Notes: generated by a model not told the origin, from the letters alone. A stretch of DNA of 64,000 nucleotides from Amorphus coralli DSM 19760 (GCF_000374525.1 NZ_KB894575.1:310001-374000); one strand, 5' to 3'; shown: positions 1 through 9,883, numbered from the stretch's first letter. Program-made: numbers and translations.

Positions 1-1
1 C

Positions 2-622
2 CTCCGTCAGAGCCAGCGCGTCACGATTAACCGAAAGGCCGAGATTCTGTTCGGCGACGAGGTCGTGCCCGCCAAGATCGACGACGTATCGGTCACTGGT
101 ACCCGCCTGCTAGTTCCCGCGAACGCCCTGCGCAACCTCAAGCGGGGCCAGGAAGTGTCCATGCGTTTCGAGCCGCGCGCGGAGCTGAAGTCCAACGCGC
201 TGCCGCTGCAGGTCATGTCGATCATGCGAGACCAGGGCGGTCAGGCACTCGGCTGCAAGTTCGCCACTAAGGAGGCGGCTCACTTCCGCCTCGTGGCCGA
301 CCTCGTCTTCGCCGACTCCGATGAGTGGGTCGCCTTCCAGCAGGGCCGGCGCAAAGATATCGGCGTGCTGCGCGGCATCGGCGAATTCTTCATCATGGCG
401 TTCTACCAAACCGTCCGCGGCCTCTCCTATCTGTTCCCGCGCAAGGACGAAGGGGGCGGCCCCGCCGAGCAGGGCATTTCGGCCGACAACGCCAGCACGG
501 CCGGCCACGGTCCCGTGGAGCGCCTGCCTCCGCCCGACCACCCCACCGGCAGCTACGACGACTTCGATGACGGCCCCGTTTCGCCCACGCCGCAGGGCTC
601 GCGCACGGTGCCGGCAGAATGA
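2..622 (+). CDS. bcsA: Cellulose synthase catalytic subunit BcsA, C-terminal part with PilZ domain (partial)
   Basis: The gene enters from the left edge, so only about the last 206 residues are present. They start with a PilZ domain: an RQSQR motif (RxxxR type) at bases 5-19 and a DVSVTG motif (DxSxxG type) at 83-100, the two elements that bind cyclic-di-GMP in BcsA. After PilZ comes a segment of the kind that packs on the inner membrane, then a Pro/Gly/Asp-rich tail of about 60 residues. In the family, c-di-GMP binding relieves autoinhibition of the glycosyltransferase. The stop overlaps the next start as ATGA, and bcsB and bcsZ follow, which makes the assignment firm although the catalytic domain lies outside the window. 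Confidence 0.9.
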   Translation, partial: LRQSQRVTINRKAEILFGDEVVPAKIDDVSVTGTRLLVPANALRNLKRGQEVSMRFEPRAELKSNALPLQVMSIMRDQGGQALGCKFATKEAAHFRLVADLVFADSDEWVAFQQGRRKDIGVLRGIGEFFIMAFYQTVRGLSYLFPRKDEGGGPAEQGISADNASTAGHGPVERLPPPDHPTGSYDDFDDGPVSPTPQGSRTVPAE

Positions 623-3600
623 GGCCGCCGATGGATAGCCGCCGCGCCCGCCTCCTGCCGCGTCTTGCGCTTGCCTGCGCCGTGGCGGCCATCGGGGGCC
701 TTGCAGCCCACGCACAGGACGAGCCGGCGCCCTTCCAGATGTCGCCCACCGACCGCGGCGGCTCCGGGGCTTCCGCGCCCGGACAGCCCGCCGCCGGATC
801 GGATTCGACGTCGCGCGGAACCACCTCGCGGCCGCAATCGCAGAGCCAGAGCGGGCAGCCCCCCGCCTTTGGCGCCGGATCGGCCAGCTCTCAGCCTGCA
901 CCGGCCTTCGGCTCCGGCTCCACCTCCCCGTCGACCGGGTCCGGCACGGGGGGCTTGTCGGGATCGATCAGCGACACCGCCTCGCAATATTTCCAGTCCG
1001 GCGGCTCCGGGTCTGCCCCGACACTGCAGTCCATCGAGCGCGCACAGCCCGACAGCCAGGCCGCGCCACCGCCCTTTTCCATCGGCCAGGGGAGCGGCGG
1101 AGGCTCGACGTCCCGTCAGACCACGGCGCAGCCCTCACCCTCGAGACCGCAGGATCCGTCCCTGCCTCCGATCGAGACGCTCACCAACCAGGGCAGCCCG
1201 GGCAACGCCCCTTCGGTCTGGAACACAGGCTCGCCCACCGGCAATGAGCTGGGCAGCCAGCGCAACCCTCTGACGATCGACAATTCCGACCAGCTGGAGC
1301 TTCTGAATCAGTTTCTCGAAGACGATACCGCCACCGGCCAGCGGACGCTGGAAGTGGCCCTTGGCAACATCTCTGAGACGATTCCGGCCGTCGATCGCCC
1401 GATCGTGCCGTTCTCGCATCTGCGCCTCGGCGGCGAGATCGACTTCCGCAGCTGGACGCTCTACCTGACCGCCGCGCAGGCCGCTCGCGGCGCAACGCTC
1501 ACCGTGGCCTTTACCAACTCCGTCCTGGTGCTGCCGGAAGCCTCCGAGCTGCGTGTCTTCCTCAACACCCGCGAGATCCTCACCACCGAGATCGACAGCC
1601 CGGACAACACCAAGGTCGTGGCGGTTCCGATCACCGCCGACATGGTGCGGCCAGGAGCCAACGCGATCCGTTTCGAGGTGGATCAGCGCCATCGTATCGA
1701 CTGCTCGCTTTCCGCCACCTACGAACTCTGGACGCGCATAGAGCCCCGGCTCACCGGCCTGTCCTTCCGTGGCGGAAACGTGCCGCTGCAGAGCCTCGCC
1801 GAGCTGCCTGCGGTCGGCGTCGACACCACAGGCGCCACCCGTATCCGGGTCCTGCAGCCGGCCGTGATGACGGCGGCGTCCCAGAACCGGATCCTGGAAG
1901 CCGCGCAGATCATGGCCGTGCGCGGACGATTCTCGCAGCCACTCGTGGAGATCCTGACCCCCGGCATGGACGCGCCGCCGCGCCCCGGCGTGGTCAATCT
2001 CGTCATGGGGACCTACGAGGACATCAGCCGGCTGGTGCGCGGCGTGTCCGCCGATGGCCAGGGCGGGCCGACGGCGGTGCTGCAGGACCGGCCCGACATC
2101 GGCCCCACCGTCTATGTCGCCGCACCGGACGAGCGCGGACTGGACGTCGCCATGCGCCGCCTGGAATCGGAAATCGATCCCATCTCGCGCACCAATCCGA
2201 TCGCCTCGACGCCGCCCTGGCATTCGCCGGACGCCATTGAGATCAACGGCGCCGACCGGTTCAGCCTGCGCGACGCCGGCGTGTTCACCCAGGAGTTCTC
2301 CGGCCGTCGCTTCGAGACCCATTTCCAGATCGAACTGCCGCCGGACTTCTTCGCCGCCGCCTACGGCCAGGCCACGATTGATCTCGATGCCGCCTATACC
2401 CCGGCGGTACGGCCGGGCAGCCGCCTCAACGTCTACGTCAACGGCATTCTCGCGACTGCGCTGTCCTTCACCGCCAGCGAAGGCCGCGTCTTCAACAAGT
2501 TCCCGGTCCGGATCCTGCTGAAGAATTTCCGGCCGGGCGTCAACGACATCCGCATCTCCGTCAATCTGCTGACGGACTCCGACGAGCTCTGCCTGCCGGG
2601 TGGCACCGTTTCCACCCAGCAGCGCTTCGTGCTGTTCAACACCACCGAGTTCGTGTTCCCGGCTTTCGCCCGGATCGGGCGGGTGCCAGACCTCGCCTCG
2701 TTCGGGGCCGACGGCTTCCCCTACTCGCTGGGCGACCGGCCGATTGCCGTGCGGGTTTCCGGCGATTCCCGCGACACGCTGGGCGCGACCGCGAGCCTTC
2801 TGGCCCGCATGGCGGTAACCCGCGGCAGGCGCTTCAACGCTGTCGCGGTGGACAGCATTTCCTCGCTCATCGGCAGGCCCGCCATCGTCGTGGGATCATT
2901 TGCCGAGGTGACCCCGCTGGTGCTTCAGCAAACGCGGGTCGACAAGGTGATCCCGCAGAGCTGGCTCACGCCGAGGGCGTCGGTTGCCGATACCCAGGCC
3001 CGGGGACTGAGCCAGTATGACGAGATCCTCCAGCGGCTGCGCGCCCAGACCCGCGAACAGGACGCGCTGAGAAACCGCAACGTGTCGATCGACGAGTTCC
3101 AGTCGACCGACGACCTGATGACCGACGAGCGCACCCAGACGGAAGAACTATATGACCGCTGGCGCTCGGAAGTTCGCCACGGCGAGGGCCTGGCCGGCTG
3201 GCTCGGCAAGGTGCACGACTGGTTCGGCCGGCAGTTCGACGTCTCCTTCGCCGCGATCACCGCCGGCGACATGGAGGAGGATGGTCCCGCCATCAGCGAA
3301 CAGGCGACCCTGATCATCGCCCAGGCCGCCGCGCCACAGTCGGTGGACAATGCCTGGACCCTGGTCACCGCGCCGACGCCCGCGCTTCTCTCCGCCGGCG
3401 TCGCGGCGCTGTCGGCGGCGGAACGCTGGGACCGGATGGGGGGGCGCCTGTCCGCCTTCCAGGTGGAATCGGAAGCGGTGCAGACACTGCCGGCGGAAAA
3501 CCCAACCTTCCTTGTCACCGAAGCGTTGAGTTTTCAGAATATTCGTCTGATCGCGGCGAACTGGTTCTCGATCAACAACGGCATCTACGCGATTGTCATG

Positions 3601-3669
3601 ATTTTGGCTGCGGTGTTCCTGGGCATCTTTACCCACCGTGTCATCGAGCCAATGGGGAGAAAGAAGTGA
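619..3669 (+). CDS. bcsB: Cellulose synthase periplasmic subunit BcsB, with long low-complexity N-terminus
   Basis: This 1016-residue protein is the periplasmic partner of BcsA that guides the nascent glucan. A signal peptide covers about residues 1-32 (AHA|Q cleavage). About 170 residues rich in Gly, Ser, Pro and Gln follow, then a BcsB body from about residue 205, and a single C-terminal membrane helix (about 985-1008) ending in basic residues. BcsB proteins are usually about 750-800 residues, so the low-complexity stretch accounts for the extra length. The start overlaps the bcsA stop (ATGA); an ATG four codons downstream is an alternative. The end overlaps bcsZ (GTGA). The function is well supported by family features and context; the role of the extension is unknown. 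Confidence 0.93.
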   Translation: MRPPMDSRRARLLPRLALACAVAAIGGLAAHAQDEPAPFQMSPTDRGGSGASAPGQPAAGSDSTSRGTTSRPQSQSQSGQPPAFGAGSASSQPAPAFGSGSTSPSTGSGTGGLSGSISDTASQYFQSGGSGSAPTLQSIERAQPDSQAAPPPFSIGQGSGGGSTSRQTTAQPSPSRPQDPSLPPIETLTNQGSPGNAPSVWNTGSPTGNELGSQRNPLTIDNSDQLELLNQFLEDDTATGQRTLEVALGNISETIPAVDRPIVPFSHLRLGGEIDFRSWTLYLTAAQAARGATLTVAFTNSVLVLPEASELRVFLNTREILTTEIDSPDNTKVVAVPITADMVRPGANAIRFEVDQRHRIDCSLSATYELWTRIEPRLTGLSFRGGNVPLQSLAELPAVGVDTTGATRIRVLQPAVMTAASQNRILEAAQIMAVRGRFSQPLVEILTPGMDAPPRPGVVNLVMGTYEDISRLVRGVSADGQGGPTAVLQDRPDIGPTVYVAAPDERGLDVAMRRLESEIDPISRTNPIASTPPWHSPDAIEINGADRFSLRDAGVFTQEFSGRRFETHFQIELPPDFFAAAYGQATIDLDAAYTPAVRPGSRLNVYVNGILATALSFTASEGRVFNKFPVRILLKNFRPGVNDIRISVNLLTDSDELCLPGGTVSTQQRFVLFNTTEFVFPAFARIGRVPDLASFGADGFPYSLGDRPIAVRVSGDSRDTLGATASLLARMAVTRGRRFNAVAVDSISSLIGRPAIVVGSFAEVTPLVLQQTRVDKVIPQSWLTPRASVADTQARGLSQYDEILQRLRAQTREQDALRNRNVSIDEFQSTDDLMTDERTQTEELYDRWRSEVRHGEGLAGWLGKVHDWFGRQFDVSFAAITAGDMEEDGPAISEQATLIIAQAAAPQSVDNAWTLVTAPTPALLSAGVAALSAAERWDRMGGRLSAFQVESEAVQTLPAENPTFLVTEALSFQNIRLIAANWFSINNGIYAIVMILAAVFLGIFTHRVIEPMGRKK

Positions 3670-4793
3670 CCCTCAAGCGGACCCTGCAGCGCCTGACCGG
3701 CCCGCTCCTTGTTTTCCTCGTCGTCGCGCTTTCCGCTTCTCTCGCTCCCGGGCTTTCGCCGACGGCGCACGCTCAGCAGTCCGGCGTCGGCATCAGCGCC
3801 ACCGCACCGTCGATCACCAGCGACGCGTGGGCGGCCTACCGGCAGAACTTCCTCGCCCCCGACGGCCGGATCGTCGACACCGGCAATGGCGGCATCAGCC
3901 ATTCCGAGGGCCAGGGATATGGGCTCCTGCTTGCGGTGGCCGCGGACGACCGGGCGACATTCGAGCAGATCTGGACCTTCACCCTGACCCAGCTCCTGAT
4001 CCGCGACGACGGGCTGGCCGCCTGGAAATGGGTGCCCGACGCGGATCCGCACATCGCCGACATCAACACCGCGACCGACGGCGACATTCTCATCGTCTGG
4101 GCCCTCCTGAAGGCGTCGGAGCGCTGGGGTATCGACCGGTACCGCGACCACGCCGCCAAGATGGCGACGACGATCGGCCAGACGCTGATCGTGCAGGAGG
4201 GGCGGATGAGCCTCATCCTGCCCGGTTCCCAGGGCTTCTCGGCCTCGGAGCGACCGGATGGGCCGGTGGTCAACCCGTCCTACTGGGTGTTCGCCGCGAT
4301 CAACGCAATGAAGGGGCTCGCGCCGCAGACGGACTGGAGCGCGGTCAATGCCAGCGGCCTGACGCTTCTGCGCGAGGCCCGGTTCGGCACCTACAAGCTG
4401 CCCACCGACTGGATCTCCATGCAGGCCGGTCAGCCCCCCCGGCCGGCGGCCGGCTTCGATCCCGTGTTCGGCTACAACTCCATCCGCATCCCGCTCTATC
4501 TGATCCAGGGTGGCATCACCGAGATCTCGCTCCTGGAACCCTACGACAAGGCCTGGAACCAGAGGGGCAACGGGCGGCCGGCGGTCGTCAACGTCGAGAC
4601 GGACGAGATCCAGCAGCAGCTTGACGATCCGGGCTACCGGATCCAGGCCGCGCTCATTGCCTGCGCGCTGCGCGGCACGCCGATCCCCAATGATCTCCAG
4701 ACCTTCCAGCCGACGGACTACTATCCTTCGTCGCTGCAGCTGCTTGCCCTTTCTGTCCTGGCCGAGGACTATCCGCGCTGCCTCCCAGGCTGA
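3666..4793 (+). CDS. bcsZ: Periplasmic endo-beta-1,4-glucanase BcsZ (glycoside hydrolase family 8)
   Basis: A 375-residue secreted cellulase of the cellulose synthase operon. It has a signal peptide at about 1-37 (AHAQ), then the GH8 fold. The HSEGQGYG motif carries the expected general acid Glu81, and NTATDGD at about 134-140 supplies the conserved Asp residues of GH8. BcsZ enzymes trim cellulose in the periplasm and are needed for normal fibre export. The GTG start overlaps the bcsB stop by 4 bp, implying translational coupling. Length and motifs are typical. In Agrobacterium the equivalent gene is called celC. Confidence 0.92.
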   Translation: MTLKRTLQRLTGPLLVFLVVALSASLAPGLSPTAHAQQSGVGISATAPSITSDAWAAYRQNFLAPDGRIVDTGNGGISHSEGQGYGLLLAVAADDRATFEQIWTFTLTQLLIRDDGLAAWKWVPDADPHIADINTATDGDILIVWALLKASERWGIDRYRDHAAKMATTIGQTLIVQEGRMSLILPGSQGFSASERPDGPVVNPSYWVFAAINAMKGLAPQTDWSAVNASGLTLLREARFGTYKLPTDWISMQAGQPPRPAAGFDPVFGYNSIRIPLYLIQGGITEISLLEPYDKAWNQRGNGRPAVVNVETDEIQQQLDDPGYRIQAALIACALRGTPIPNDLQTFQPTDYYPSSLQLLALSVLAEDYPRCLPG

Positions 4794-4877
4794 CCCTGTC
4801 GTCGCCTAAAGCTTTAACAGCGCGTTTACCAAGTCGCCCAAAGTGTGGCACCGCGCAACACTTGGATTTGCCCGCCG

Positions 4878-4894
4878 CTATCCGCTCCGGATAG
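4878..4894 (+). other. Small perfect hairpin downstream of bcsZ
   Basis: CTATCCG, a 3-base loop, then CGGATAG. It lies in the 281-base gap between bcsZ and the TPR gene. No T-run follows, so it is not a convincing terminator. It could be a protein-binding dyad or an mRNA processing hairpin. Confidence 0.35.
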
Positions 4895-5074
4895 ACTGAA
4901 GCAGACCACCTTTTTCGCCGGGGGGCGACGGTCTCTTACCATCTATTAACCGTGTCGCTGCATGGTCGCACTACGGATTCTGCCATGATCCGCATGGTGT
5001 CGTGCCCAGACGGGTGGAAGCAGCACAGGTCGGGACGACTGCCGCCCCGATGAGGCTGTCGGAGTTGACGTGTA

Positions 5075-7777
5075 ATGAGTGTAGGCCTCGAGCCTGGTTC
5101 TGATAGGTGGAAGCCGCACGCGCTCCGGCGCGCTCGCAGCGACAGCCCCACCGACCGGATCCTGACCGGTCTGCGCTCGGCCGTTGCCGGCGACGGCTTC
5201 GGCACGCTTCCCTCTTCCCCCAGCATCCGCCTGAAGCGCCGCCACCACATGATGATCGGCGCCGCCTCCGCGCTGGTGATCGGTTACCTTCTCAACATTG
5301 GACCCTGGCCGCAGGGGACGGACAAGTTCCTGCTGCCGGCCGGCGCCCAGGAACAGACACTGTTCAGCAGCCAGTCCGGCAACCGCTCCAGCACAGGCCC
5401 GTCTCCGGCCGACGAGAGCGCGCTGCGCTACTTCGCGCGCCAGGGCGATGTCGACCGTCTTGAGGCGGAGCTGCGCCGGTTGCGCGCGCTCTACCCGGAC
5501 TGGGATCCGCCGACGAACCTGCTCGACCCGGTCGGCGAAGACCAGCAGACCCAGGAGATCTGGGACCTGTTCGGCGAAGGCCGATACAGCGAGGCGCGCG
5601 AGATGCTGGCGCAGCGGCAGCAGCGCGATCCGAATTGGGCGCCGCCCACGGCCCTTATCAACGCCCTGAACGAAGCGGAGTCGCGCGAACGGCTGACCAA
5701 TGCTTCCAAGCTGGAGCAGTGGCAGGCGGTCATCAACATCGCCTCCGACAATCCGGAGCTTCTGGTCTGCCGCAACGTCGACGTCCTGTGGCGCGTGGCC
5801 GAAGCGTTCGCGAAGACCGACCGCATGCAGCGGGCCTACGATGCCTATGCCTACGTCCTGCAGAATTGCGAGGACACGCAGGAGCGTATCGCAACGGTCG
5901 AGAAGGCCTCGCAGCTGCTTCCGGAAAACCTGATCGACCAGCTGTTCCAGTTCGGACGGACCGGCGCCGACGGCGTGAACGAGTTCGCCAGCGTGGAGAT
6001 CAACGTCATCCGGCGTGCCGTCGGCAAGGCCGCCGAGGACCCGACGCTCACGGTGCCGGAAACCCAGCTGCAGACGCTGGCCAAGGAGGCCGCAACCGGC
6101 CGCGACACCAACGACGCCACTCTGCTCGGCTGGTATCTCTACCGGCACGAAAATCCGCAGGACGGGCTTGAGTGGTTCCGCTTCGCGCTGGAGCGCGGCC
6201 ACGGCGTCGAGGCCGCCCAGGGCTTCATCCTGTCCCTGCGCGCCATGGGCGACGAGGCCCGCGCCCGGGAGGCCGCCTATATCTGGCGCAACACCTCGGC
6301 CAACATCATGGACATCTATCTGGAGGCCGTGGCGACCTTCCTTACCGGCAAGGACCTGTTCGCCATCGACCAGGAGACGGTGACCCGGTTCGCACCGGTC
6401 GTCGTAGAGCAGAGGGATGCCAACGGCGCCCAGGCGCTGGCCTGGTACTCCTACAACACCTGCCAGTTCCAGACGGCGGAAGACTGGTTCATCACTTCGG
6501 CCAACTGGAAGCCGTCCGAGGCCGCGCTGTTCGGCCTGGCGCTTGCCCGGCTACGGCTGGGTGACACCGCCGGCTTCGACGAGGTCATCGCCGAGTGGGG
6601 TCCGGTCTATCCGGCCGTGGCAAGTCTCGCCACCGGTACCGGCGACCAGCCAGAGGCTCCGAGCCAGTCGGAGAGCCCGGACGACTCGCTGCTGCAGAGC
6701 GGCGTTCAGCAGATCCAATGCGGCGACGTGAGCGATCGCGAGCAGGTCCAGGCCGGGACCCGCGATCGATCCACGACCGCCACCCCGCGCCGCACCACCG
6801 CCGGCGTGATGCAGACCACCCGGACCACGACCGCCACGCGCGCCACCGGCGCCCCGATGCGCACCCAGCCGACGCGCCGCCCGGCCCAGACTGCCACCAC
6901 CACCGCAAGCGGCGCCTTCCGCATGGAGGAGGAGCCGGCCGCCTTCGACATGTCGGGCGACGTGGCAGCCTCTGCCGGCACGCCCTACGGCGACTACCGC
7001 CCCCGGGCCGGACAGGCTTCGAGTGGCGGCTCGATCATCTACACGGGCGGCGCTCCGAACTGGGGCCGCGACACCTCGACAGCCACCGTGCTCGCGACAG
7101 GCGGCCCGGACGTGATCGCCATCAACACCGACCTCCCGGCCGGGCCGGCCCGGACCACCAGCGCTCCGCGGCTCATCGACGCCTATCCGGGCGCCACCTC
7201 CTCCGTCCGCAGCGCCTACGCCAGCGGCAACTACTCCCGCTGCGTCGGCCTGACGGAAGCCGCCATCAAGCGTGGCGCGATCCGGGGTGGCGACGCGCTG
7301 ACCCGCGGCTGGTGCCTGATGGAATTGAAGCGGCCGATCGAAGCGGCGATGGCATTCGAGACCGCCTACTCCACCAGCTACAGCGCCGAGGACATTGCCG
7401 ACGCCGCCTATGGCGAGACCCTCGCCACGGCCTCCAAGAACCTGACCAACGAAGCTGCCGTCGCCGCGACCAAGTCGCCGCAGCCGCGAACCCGGCGGGC
7501 CGAGGTGTCGCGCGAGATCCTCACCCAGCGGGCCCTGGCCGCCTATCGCGACGGCAAGTACGCCGACGCAATCATGGCCCTCGACGAGCGCTCGCGGGTG
7601 GCCCCCGACCAGCGCGACCTGATGCTGCTGCGCGGCTACGCCCACTACAACCTGGGTCAGTGGAATGCTGCGGAGCAGATCTTCGAAGCCGTCGACCGGG
7701 CGGCATCGACGCCGGACTCTCGCAGTGCCCTCAACGTCATTCGCTTCGCCCGCGAGCCTCAGCAGCGTCGCTACTAA
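5075..7777 (+). CDS. Membrane-anchored TPR protein linked to cellulose synthesis
   Basis: A 900-residue protein with one hydrophobic segment at about 58-78 after a basic cytoplasmic stretch, so the bulk is probably periplasmic. Two copies of a WxPPT-type motif occur at about 145 and 188 (DWDPPTNLL and NWAPPTALI). TPR-like helices fill about 110-500 and about 700-900; the last repeat, about 820-880, is the clearest. A Thr/Arg/Pro-rich linker sits at about 565-615. Its place after bcsZ suggests the scaffold role played by BcsC TPRs, but I see no C-terminal outer-membrane barrel. The ATG at 5075 gives a cytoplasmic tail of about 55 residues; a later ATG near 5248 would begin just before the membrane helix. 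Function is inferred from context. Confidence 0.75.
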   Translation: MSVGLEPGSDRWKPHALRRARSDSPTDRILTGLRSAVAGDGFGTLPSSPSIRLKRRHHMMIGAASALVIGYLLNIGPWPQGTDKFLLPAGAQEQTLFSSQSGNRSSTGPSPADESALRYFARQGDVDRLEAELRRLRALYPDWDPPTNLLDPVGEDQQTQEIWDLFGEGRYSEAREMLAQRQQRDPNWAPPTALINALNEAESRERLTNASKLEQWQAVINIASDNPELLVCRNVDVLWRVAEAFAKTDRMQRAYDAYAYVLQNCEDTQERIATVEKASQLLPENLIDQLFQFGRTGADGVNEFASVEINVIRRAVGKAAEDPTLTVPETQLQTLAKEAATGRDTNDATLLGWYLYRHENPQDGLEWFRFALERGHGVEAAQGFILSLRAMGDEARAREAAYIWRNTSANIMDIYLEAVATFLTGKDLFAIDQETVTRFAPVVVEQRDANGAQALAWYSYNTCQFQTAEDWFITSANWKPSEAALFGLALARLRLGDTAGFDEVIAEWGPVYPAVASLATGTGDQPEAPSQSESPDDSLLQSGVQQIQCGDVSDREQVQAGTRDRSTTATPRRTTAGVMQTTRTTTATRATGAPMRTQPTRRPAQTATTTASGAFRMEEEPAAFDMSGDVAASAGTPYGDYRPRAGQASSGGSIIYTGGAPNWGRDTSTATVLATGGPDVIAINTDLPAGPARTTSAPRLIDAYPGATSSVRSAYASGNYSRCVGLTEAAIKRGAIRGGDALTRGWCLMELKRPIEAAMAFETAYSTSYSAEDIADAAYGETLATASKNLTNEAAVAATKSPQPRTRRAEVSREILTQRALAAYRDGKYADAIMALDERSRVAPDQRDLMLLRGYAHYNLGQWNAAEQIFEAVDRAASTPDSRSALNVIRFAREPQQRRY

Positions 7778-7979
7778 AGGGCGTCCGCCGGTCTTCAGAC
7801 CGGGTTCGGCTTTCATCCGCGCAAGCCGCAACACCACATTCCACTCGCTTTTCACAGGCGTGCGCCACATCCTGTAGTATGTGGTGCGCGTCAGTTTGCG
7901 CTTGCACCGGACGGTGGAGTGCCGCTACTCGGCATCAGGGGATGCCGCGTTCGGTGTGCCCCCTTTGCGGCGGTCGGGC

Positions 7980-9134
7980 ATGATCCTCGATATAGGCACC
8001 ATAATGATCATGGTGGGGGTCACCTGCGGGGGGCTCGCCGTCGTCACGTTCTTGGTCTGGCTGTCGAACCGGCCCGAGCGGTTTCTGCGCACCTGGTCGC
8101 TGGGGACCCTGGTGCTCGTGGGCTCCACCGTCTCGTTCGGCTTGTTCGAGCAGCGACCGACGCTCCTGCTCGGGTGGTTGGCCGCCATTCTCGGCATCGC
8201 GGGCATCACCGTCGGCTGGATGGCAGCAGAGCAGCTCCGGCAAAAAGACCTGCCCGTCGTCGGCGCAGCCATCCGGATCGCCGCGGGCATCGGTGCCACG
8301 TCCGCAGCGGCCCTCGCTGGCAGGCCCGGAACGATGATGGTCATCTTCGATGTGGCCGCGTTCGTCCTGTTGCTCGAGATCTCGCGCGTGTTCTGGGCGA
8401 CGCGCACCGAAAGCCCGGTCTACCTGACCGGACTGGCCGGCCTGACGGCGCTGATCGGGATCAGCTTCCTCAGTTGCGGCATCGCCCTCTTCTTCTTCGA
8501 GGAACCCGATTTCCTCGGTATCCCGCAAACCCTGGTGGAGACGCTGAACGGGGTCATCACCCTGCTCGGCCTGACGGGCATCGGCGCCCTTTGTCTCGCC
8601 CTGGTGCACGAACGGATCGCGAACCGCCACCGGGCGGACGCCATGACGGACTCCCTGACCGGGCTGCTGAACCGCCGGGCACTTCTGGACATCGGGAAGG
8701 CGAGCGGCACGGTGGAGAGCACCGCGGTGATCATCTTCGACCTCGACCGTTTCAAGGACGTCAACGATTCACACGGCCACGCCGTCGGCGACCTCGTCCT
8801 CAGACGGTTCACCGTGGTCTGTCGCCAGGCGTTGCGTGCCACGGACCTGGCCGCGCGCATCGGCGGCGAAGAGTTCGCCGTCGTCCTGCCCGGGACGGGG
8901 GAGGCCGAGGCAATCCTGGTTGCCGACCGGATCCGGCGCCGCTTCCAGAAGGAGGAGATCGCAACGCCGGCAGGGCCCCTCTCCTGCACCGTGAGCGCTG
9001 GCGTTCATGCCTCGCCGCCGAACCAGCAATGGCAGTTGCAGGATCTGCTGCTTGGCGCCGACACCGCGCTCTACGAGGCCAAGAACGGTGGCCGCAACCG
9101 GGTGTGCTGGAGCGAGGCAACCCGCCCCCACTAG
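7980..9134 (+). CDS. Membrane-bound diguanylate cyclase (GGDEF)
   Basis: The 384-residue protein has an N-terminal sensor region of about six membrane helices (residues 1-205), a short linker, and a GGDEF domain from about 222 (DSLTGLLNRR) to the end. The active-site motif is GGEEF at 295-299. An inhibitory I-site, RATD at 286-289, lies exactly five residues before it, so product feedback inhibition is expected. No EAL or HD-GYP domain is present, so it should make c-di-GMP from two GTP. Its position beside the bcs genes suggests that it feeds the BcsA PilZ domain. An in-frame GTG at 7881 would add 33 residues without hydrophobic character, so I prefer the ATG. Confidence 0.88.
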   Translation: MILDIGTIMIMVGVTCGGLAVVTFLVWLSNRPERFLRTWSLGTLVLVGSTVSFGLFEQRPTLLLGWLAAILGIAGITVGWMAAEQLRQKDLPVVGAAIRIAAGIGATSAAALAGRPGTMMVIFDVAAFVLLLEISRVFWATRTESPVYLTGLAGLTALIGISFLSCGIALFFFEEPDFLGIPQTLVETLNGVITLLGLTGIGALCLALVHERIANRHRADAMTDSLTGLLNRRALLDIGKASGTVESTAVIIFDLDRFKDVNDSHGHAVGDLVLRRFTVVCRQALRATDLAARIGGEEFAVVLPGTGEAEAILVADRIRRRFQKEEIATPAGPLSCTVSAGVHASPPNQQWQLQDLLLGADTALYEAKNGGRNRVCWSEATRPH

Positions 9135-9202
9135 GCTCTCGGGTTGACGGGAGGCCGACTTCAACCCGGGAGACCAGGCGCTTGTACCGTCACATCGATT
9201 TC

Positions 9203-9868
9203 ATGGTGATCAACCATCCCCGCAGCGTGCTGATCGGGCGCCACCTGATCAGCCTGGCCGTTGGCCTCGCCATCGCGGCGCTGCTGCCCGCCTCGCTGTC
9301 GCCGGCGTTTCGTGTCGCGGCGGGATGGTGCGGCGCGGCGCTCTGTCAGATTGCCCTCGTGCTGACCGTAATGAGCCGATGGAGCGCCTTGCCGTTCCGG
9401 GATCGGATCGTCGTCGCCTCCGCCGGCCCCCTCGCCTTCGCCGTCCTGCTTGTCGTCGGGGCCTGCGTGTCGGTGGCCGCGACGATCTGGGTCCTGCGGG
9501 TGTCCAGCGATCAGGGCGCCGTCTCGGAAGCGCTCCACCTGGTGCTGGGCGGCGGCACCGTGCTGATCACCTGGTTCACCATCCAATGCATCTTCGCGGT
9601 ACGCTATGCCAACCTCTACTATCGCCCCGAGGAAGCGGTTCCGTCCGGAGAGACGGGACTCGTCTTCCCAGGCGAACGCGCGCCCGACTACTGGGATTTC
9701 CTCTATTTCGCGATCTGCGCGGGCATGACGTTCCAGGTGTCGGACGTCGTGACGGTGAGCCCCACCTTCCGCAAGTGGGTGACCTTTCACGGCGTGCTGT
9801 CGTTCCTGTTCTCGACGATCAACCTGGCCCTTTTGGTCGACATCGCCGCCAACCTCGTCGGCAGTTGA
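9203..9868 (+). CDS. DUF1345-type integral membrane protein
   Basis: About 221 residues with four to five hydrophobic helices. The central loop contains RYANLYYRP, and a later segment reads DYWDFLYFA followed by a polar stretch with VSDVVTVS. This pattern matches the uncharacterised DUF1345 membrane family. No catalytic residues are evident. It follows the cyclase after 68 bases and may share its transcript. Start choice is uncertain: the ATG lacks a clear Shine-Dalgarno, whereas an in-frame TTG at 9182 has GGGAG upstream at fitting distance. Function unknown. Confidence 0.75.
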   Translation: MVINHPRSVLIGRHLISLAVGLAIAALLPASLSPAFRVAAGWCGAALCQIALVLTVMSRWSALPFRDRIVVASAGPLAFAVLLVVGACVSVAATIWVLRVSSDQGAVSEALHLVLGGGTVLITWFTIQCIFAVRYANLYYRPEEAVPSGETGLVFPGERAPDYWDFLYFAICAGMTFQVSDVVTVSPTFRKWVTFHGVLSFLFSTINLALLVDIAANLVGS

Positions 9869-9883
9869 GCGCGGCCGGTCCGT

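Noticed and set aside
5075-7777. Calling the TPR protein BcsC.
   Set aside because: BcsC is exported and ends in an outer-membrane barrel; here there is a membrane anchor and no barrel-like C-terminus.
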